Source of the DNA: Planctomycetota bacterium
GTDB taxonomy: Bacteria; Planctomycetota; Planctomycetia; Gemmatales; Gemmataceae
Assembly: GCA_021413735.1 (NCBI GenBank)
Contig: JAIOPV010000020.1
Span: 1-44,078, forward strand
Direction: 5' to 3'
Length of the DNA: 44,078 nucleotides
Shown in pieces: positions 41,147 through 44,078 of the stretch; position 1 is the stretch's first letter, and each line of letters begins with the position of its first letter. The notes beneath the pieces were generated by a model that was given only the letters and a program-made list of their open reading frames with translations, had not been told where the DNA came from and did not search any database. The position numbers were made by a program, and so were the translations under genes.

Positions 41147-42502
41147 ATGCCCACGGCACCGTCTTCGTCCGCCGAATTGATCGAACTCCTCCGAAAAAGT
41201 GGGGTCGTGTCGCCGCAGAAACTGGCTGAAGCAGCCAGCATGGCGTTGCCGGCGGAACCCCAGAAGGCGGCAGCGGCGCTCGTCTCAGGGGGTATTATTA
41301 CCCGTTTCCAGGCCCAGCAACTTCTCGCTGGGCGGCACAAAGGCTTTCGACTCGGTTCTTACGCGATCCTCGACCTCCTCGGTCGTGGTGGTATGGGTGC
41401 GGTCTATCTCGCGGAACACCTGGGATTGCACCGGAAGGTCGCAATAAAGGTGCTGATCCCCGGCAAGGACGACGACCAGAAGCTCGCGGTTGAGGGGTTT
41501 CAGCGTGAAGCTCGATCCGTGGCCGCGTTGGATCACCCGAACATCGTTCGCATCTTCGATGTTTCCAGCCACAACGACACGCCATTCCTCGTGATGGAGT
41601 ACGTCGAAGGCGACTCGCTCCAGCAGGTGATCGAACGGGATGGTTCGATCCCATTTCCCGCGGCGACGGAGTACATCGGTCAGGTGGCTGCGGGGCTTCA
41701 ACATGCACACGAACGCGGATTCGTTCACCGGGACATCAAGCCCGCGAACCTCATGCGAGATCGAACTGGCGTCGTGAAGATTCTCGACCTCGGTCTCGCT
41801 CGACCAGCCACCACAGGCAGCGATTCCAAGCATCACGAAAGCACGGAGGTCACCGGCACCGCCGAGTTCATCGCGCCTGAACAGGGGATGAGCCTTCCCA
41901 CAGACAGCCGAGCGGACATCTATTCGCTCGGGGCAACGCTCTTCACGCTGATCGCGGGAAGGCCACCATTCCAGGGGAACACGCCGCAGCTACTTCTTCA
42001 GCACCAATTGAAGACGCCGCCGACGCTGACTTCGCTCAATCCGAGTGTGCCGCGTGAGTTGAGCGTTGTCGTTGCGAAAATGTTGGCGAAGAAACCCGAC
42101 GACCGTTACCAAACGCCAGCCGAAGTGATCGCCGCGTTGGGTCCGTGGGTGGGCAGCAGTTCGCGGATCATTGCGGGATTGTCGAGGACCAGCGTTGTTC
42201 AGAAAGGGACGCTTCAGGCGACGCTCGCCGAGATCGTGCGGAGCAGTCGGCGGCCCGGTTCCGACATCGTCGCCGTGGCGGATCTGGCGGAGGTTGATAC
42301 TTCAGCTTCGGGTGCTGAAACCGGCTCGAAGTCGGGGATGAACACGGATCGCGGGCCGGTCAAGCCACCGCGTCGGAAGTCGCCGAAGGCGAAGCCTCAG
42401 CCGACTCCGATCTTCTCGAAGAACCGCCTGATCTACGCCGCAATCGGAGCTGTGTCGTTGGTGGTCGGCGCGTTTATGGGTTGGCTCGTCTTCGGACGCT
42501 GA
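41147..42502 (+). CDS. Membrane-anchored Ser/Thr protein kinase (451 aa)
   Basis: ATG at 41147 (MPTAPSSSAELIELLRKSGV) follows a purine-rich CTTGAGACC; the frame opens at 40982 but the extra part is low-complexity. Kinase motifs: LLGRGGMGAVYLAEH, KVAIKVLIP (Lys), FVHRDIKPANLMRDRTGVVK, ILDLGLARP (DLG in place of DFG) and GTAEFIAPEQG. The N-terminal 65 residues are a helical domain typical of planctomycete kinases. A single C-terminal membrane segment (AAIGAVSLVVGAFMGWLVF) anchors it. Two CTCTGT(C/T)ACA(A/G)TT repeats, 30 bases apart, lie upstream (41056, 41086). Confidence 0.92.
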   Translation: MPTAPSSSAELIELLRKSGVVSPQKLAEAASMALPAEPQKAAAALVSGGIITRFQAQQLLAGRHKGFRLGSYAILDLLGRGGMGAVYLAEHLGLHRKVAIKVLIPGKDDDQKLAVEGFQREARSVAALDHPNIVRIFDVSSHNDTPFLVMEYVEGDSLQQVIERDGSIPFPAATEYIGQVAAGLQHAHERGFVHRDIKPANLMRDRTGVVKILDLGLARPATTGSDSKHHESTEVTGTAEFIAPEQGMSLPTDSRADIYSLGATLFTLIAGRPPFQGNTPQLLLQHQLKTPPTLTSLNPSVPRELSVVVAKMLAKKPDDRYQTPAEVIAALGPWVGSSSRIIAGLSRTSVVQKGTLQATLAEIVRSSRRPGSDIVAVADLAEVDTSASGAETGSKSGMNTDRGPVKPPRRKSPKAKPQPTPIFSKNRLIYAAIGAVSLVVGAFMGWLVFGR

Positions 42503-42522
42503 ACCAGGTCGATCGTTCTTGG

Positions 42523-42570
42523 TTTTGCCGCTTGCAGTTTCGCACAGGTGCGAAACTGCAAGCGGCAAAA
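42523..42570. terminator. Perfect 22-base hairpin, GCTTGC family
   Basis: Arms 42523-42544 and 42549-42570 are exact complements with four-base loop CAGG; core GCCGCTTGCAGTTTCGCA, T- and A-runs at the ends. Between convergent stops 42502 and 42575. Confidence 0.85.
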
Positions 42571-42574
42571 TCGT

Positions 42575-44077
42575 TTAGTTCATCAACGCCGGTGCGGGTG
42601 TCCACGAGAAGTCATACGGTGGTTCCACCAACTCCTCATGACCGCCACGATCGCGGAAGACGTGCAGAACACGGACACGCGAGAGGTCATCGAACTTCGG
42701 CTCCGGGTACACATCTGACTCGAACGGATTGCCAGGCTCGTATTCGTGAATCATCACCTTCACCTTCGGCACTCCACGGAATAGCAGCTCCTCCGCTTTC
42801 CGCTTCCCGCCGTGGACGTCGTACAACTCCGTGACGATTCGCAGCACGCGTTCGAGATTCTTGAAGGTGACGCCGTCCTCAATGAAGATCATGTCGATCT
42901 CGGTGGCGCGTAATACCGCGTGTGCGTGCTGACGGGCGCGAGCCGGAATCGCTCGCGCATACGGCGGTCCCACCAACGGCGGCGCCGAATCTTCACCCGA
43001 AGCATCCGAGTCTTCGCGACCGACACCTTCGACGAACCACCAGTGCGGAGCGAGCCAGAAGCCGCCGCCGCCCGGTCCTTTGAAGGCACTCGCACGCTTG
43101 AACAGCTTCTGCAACCCACGGAACAGTTGCCGCCGAACCTGGATTTCATCCCGTCGGTCGAGCCGTTGCTTCACTTCTCCCGCGATCAGATCTTCGACAC
43201 TCACCTTCAACGGCCAACGCGGATCGAACTCCTTCGCTTCGGAGAGTTCCTGCGGCACCAGCATCACGCCGACCTGTCCGTTCTCTCTCGTCGCCGGGGA
43301 TGTTCGCACCGTGTATCCCCACGCCCGGACAATCTTCGCCGCGCGACGGAGCAGAAGACGATCACTCCCCGCAATGTGAGCGGTCGGAGGGGTTCGCCGT
43401 GCAGGATCGTTTCGGCGTGCCGACCACAACCGCAGACCAACGACCCCCACGAGAATCGGCACGAGCCACGCCGCGATCGCACCGAACAACGCCGTGACTG
43501 GCATCGCATCGTCGGTTCGTCCGAACAGTCGGCCACCGCACGCTGTCAGCAGGATTGCAAACATCAGCAACGCCGACAGCAACGCGACCAACGACAGCAC
43601 TCGCCGAACAGGAACCGCGTAGACCGGCCGATCCGGAGCAGATCGCCACAACACTGCTGGCCCATCCGAACCACGCGGCAAGTACACGAACCACGCTCCG
43701 ACTGCAACGATCAGACACAGCCCCAAGATGGCGACAGGCTGCACGGCGTATGCGATCGCAGACACGATGACGGCATATCCGACCACGGCCGCGAGTTCCG
43801 CTCCGCGTCGGTCGGTGTCGCCGAGCCAGCGTTTCAGCAGTGTGTCGAGCAATGCGACGGGAACGAAGATGCCGACGAACGTGACCGTCAGCAGTACGCC
43901 CCACAGGAACATGAGGAAGACGAGGTACAGCGTGTACGAGGAGTAAGCGCCGATGGTGCGCCAGCCAGTGGGGAACGCAACCCACGAAGCGGCAGCCAAC
44001 GCTGACCACACGACGAGGCCGAGCGCCAGAAACCACACGGCAGGTGGCGTGCGACGGGGAACGGGTGGCGTTCCGCG
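42575..44077 (-). CDS. Polytopic membrane protein with soluble C-terminal domain, cut by right edge
   Basis: The frame is open to the right edge; the codons before the GTG at 44038 (RGTPPVPRRTPPAVWFLALG) continue a Pro/Arg-rich cytoplasmic N-terminus, so the gene probably begins outside. About six membrane segments follow in the first 200 residues (LVFLMFLWGVLLTVTFVGIF; VLSLVALLSALLMFAILLTA). The last 250 residues are soluble (AGSDRLLLRRAAKIVRAWGY, then EIDMIFIEDGVTFKNLERVL and PKVKVMIHEYEPGNPFE). No catalytic motif seen; function unknown. Confidence 0.8.
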   Translation of the reverse strand, partial: RGTPPVPRRTPPAVWFLALGLVVWSALAAASWVAFPTGWRTIGAYSSYTLYLVFLMFLWGVLLTVTFVGIFVPVALLDTLLKRWLGDTDRRGAELAAVVGYAVIVSAIAYAVQPVAILGLCLIVAVGAWFVYLPRGSDGPAVLWRSAPDRPVYAVPVRRVLSLVALLSALLMFAILLTACGGRLFGRTDDAMPVTALFGAIAAWLVPILVGVVGLRLWSARRNDPARRTPPTAHIAGSDRLLLRRAAKIVRAWGYTVRTSPATRENGQVGVMLVPQELSEAKEFDPRWPLKVSVEDLIAGEVKQRLDRRDEIQVRRQLFRGLQKLFKRASAFKGPGGGGFWLAPHWWFVEGVGREDSDASGEDSAPPLVGPPYARAIPARARQHAHAVLRATEIDMIFIEDGVTFKNLERVLRIVTELYDVHGGKRKAEELLFRGVPKVKVMIHEYEPGNPFESDVYPEPKFDDLSRVRVLHVFRDRGGHEELVEPPYDFSWTPAPALMN

Positions 44078-44078
44078 A

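Overview
The window looks like chromosomal DNA of a planctomycete, most likely Gemmataceae. Signs are the TIGR02996-type N-terminus on two proteins (1073-1945 and 21532-22422), an LEDR..PA surface-protein N-terminus at 16118, several Ser/Thr kinases, secreted squalene-cyclase-like repeat proteins, a tetrahydromethanopterin C1 enzyme (formyltransferase, 38374-39279) and the futalosine menaquinone enzyme MqnE (25176-26321). No rRNA, complete tRNA, CRISPR array, transposase or integrase was seen.

Left part, about 1-15.7 kb, is accessory DNA. It starts with small conserved hypotheticals, an LRR protein and a secreted alpha/beta-hydrolase-like protein. From 7136 down to 3892 a six-gene minus-strand operon starts with a DUF932 phage/plasmid-type protein. 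It is driven by a near-consensus sigma-70 promoter overlapped by a perfect 9+3+9 palindrome and is divergent from an XRE regulator (7320-7748). This is a compact, apparently uncharacterised regulated module.

From about 8.07 to 12.15 kb there are eight short same-strand ORFs, each separated from the next by a palindromic element with GCCGAAC-like and GTTCGGC-like ends and, in most, an internal second stem and central hairpin. This is the layout of an integron gene-cassette array without an integrase in view. Recognisable products are SMI1/KNR4 (SUKH), NTF2-like and YezG-like proteins, families typical of toxin immunity. I consider this array the main discovery candidate.

Then come a diverged direct duplication (12.3-12.7 and 13.5-13.9 kb) flanking a small winged-helix (Mrr N-terminal-like) gene, a SLOG-like nucleotide-binding protein, and an HMCES/YedK protein. 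At 15723-15743 lies an isolated 3' end of a tRNA- or tmRNA-like gene followed by a terminator hairpin, which could be the right attachment site of an integrated island.

Right part, 16-44 kb, looks more like core genome: a DUF4214/Ig/FKBP surface protein, an AlkA-like glycosylase, a two-domain SGNH + alpha/beta hydrolase, an ECF-like sigma factor, two alpha/beta hydrolases in an ATGA overlap, MqnE, two Ser/Thr kinases, a di-heme cytochrome c peroxidase with a cysteine-containing exported partner, a HEAT-type protein, ribosomal protein L3 (standing alone), an Ada-type methyltransferase, two related cyclase-repeat proteins, the formyltransferase, and a membrane protein truncated by the right edge. 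Intergenic gaps in this part carry recurring palindromes of at least three families.
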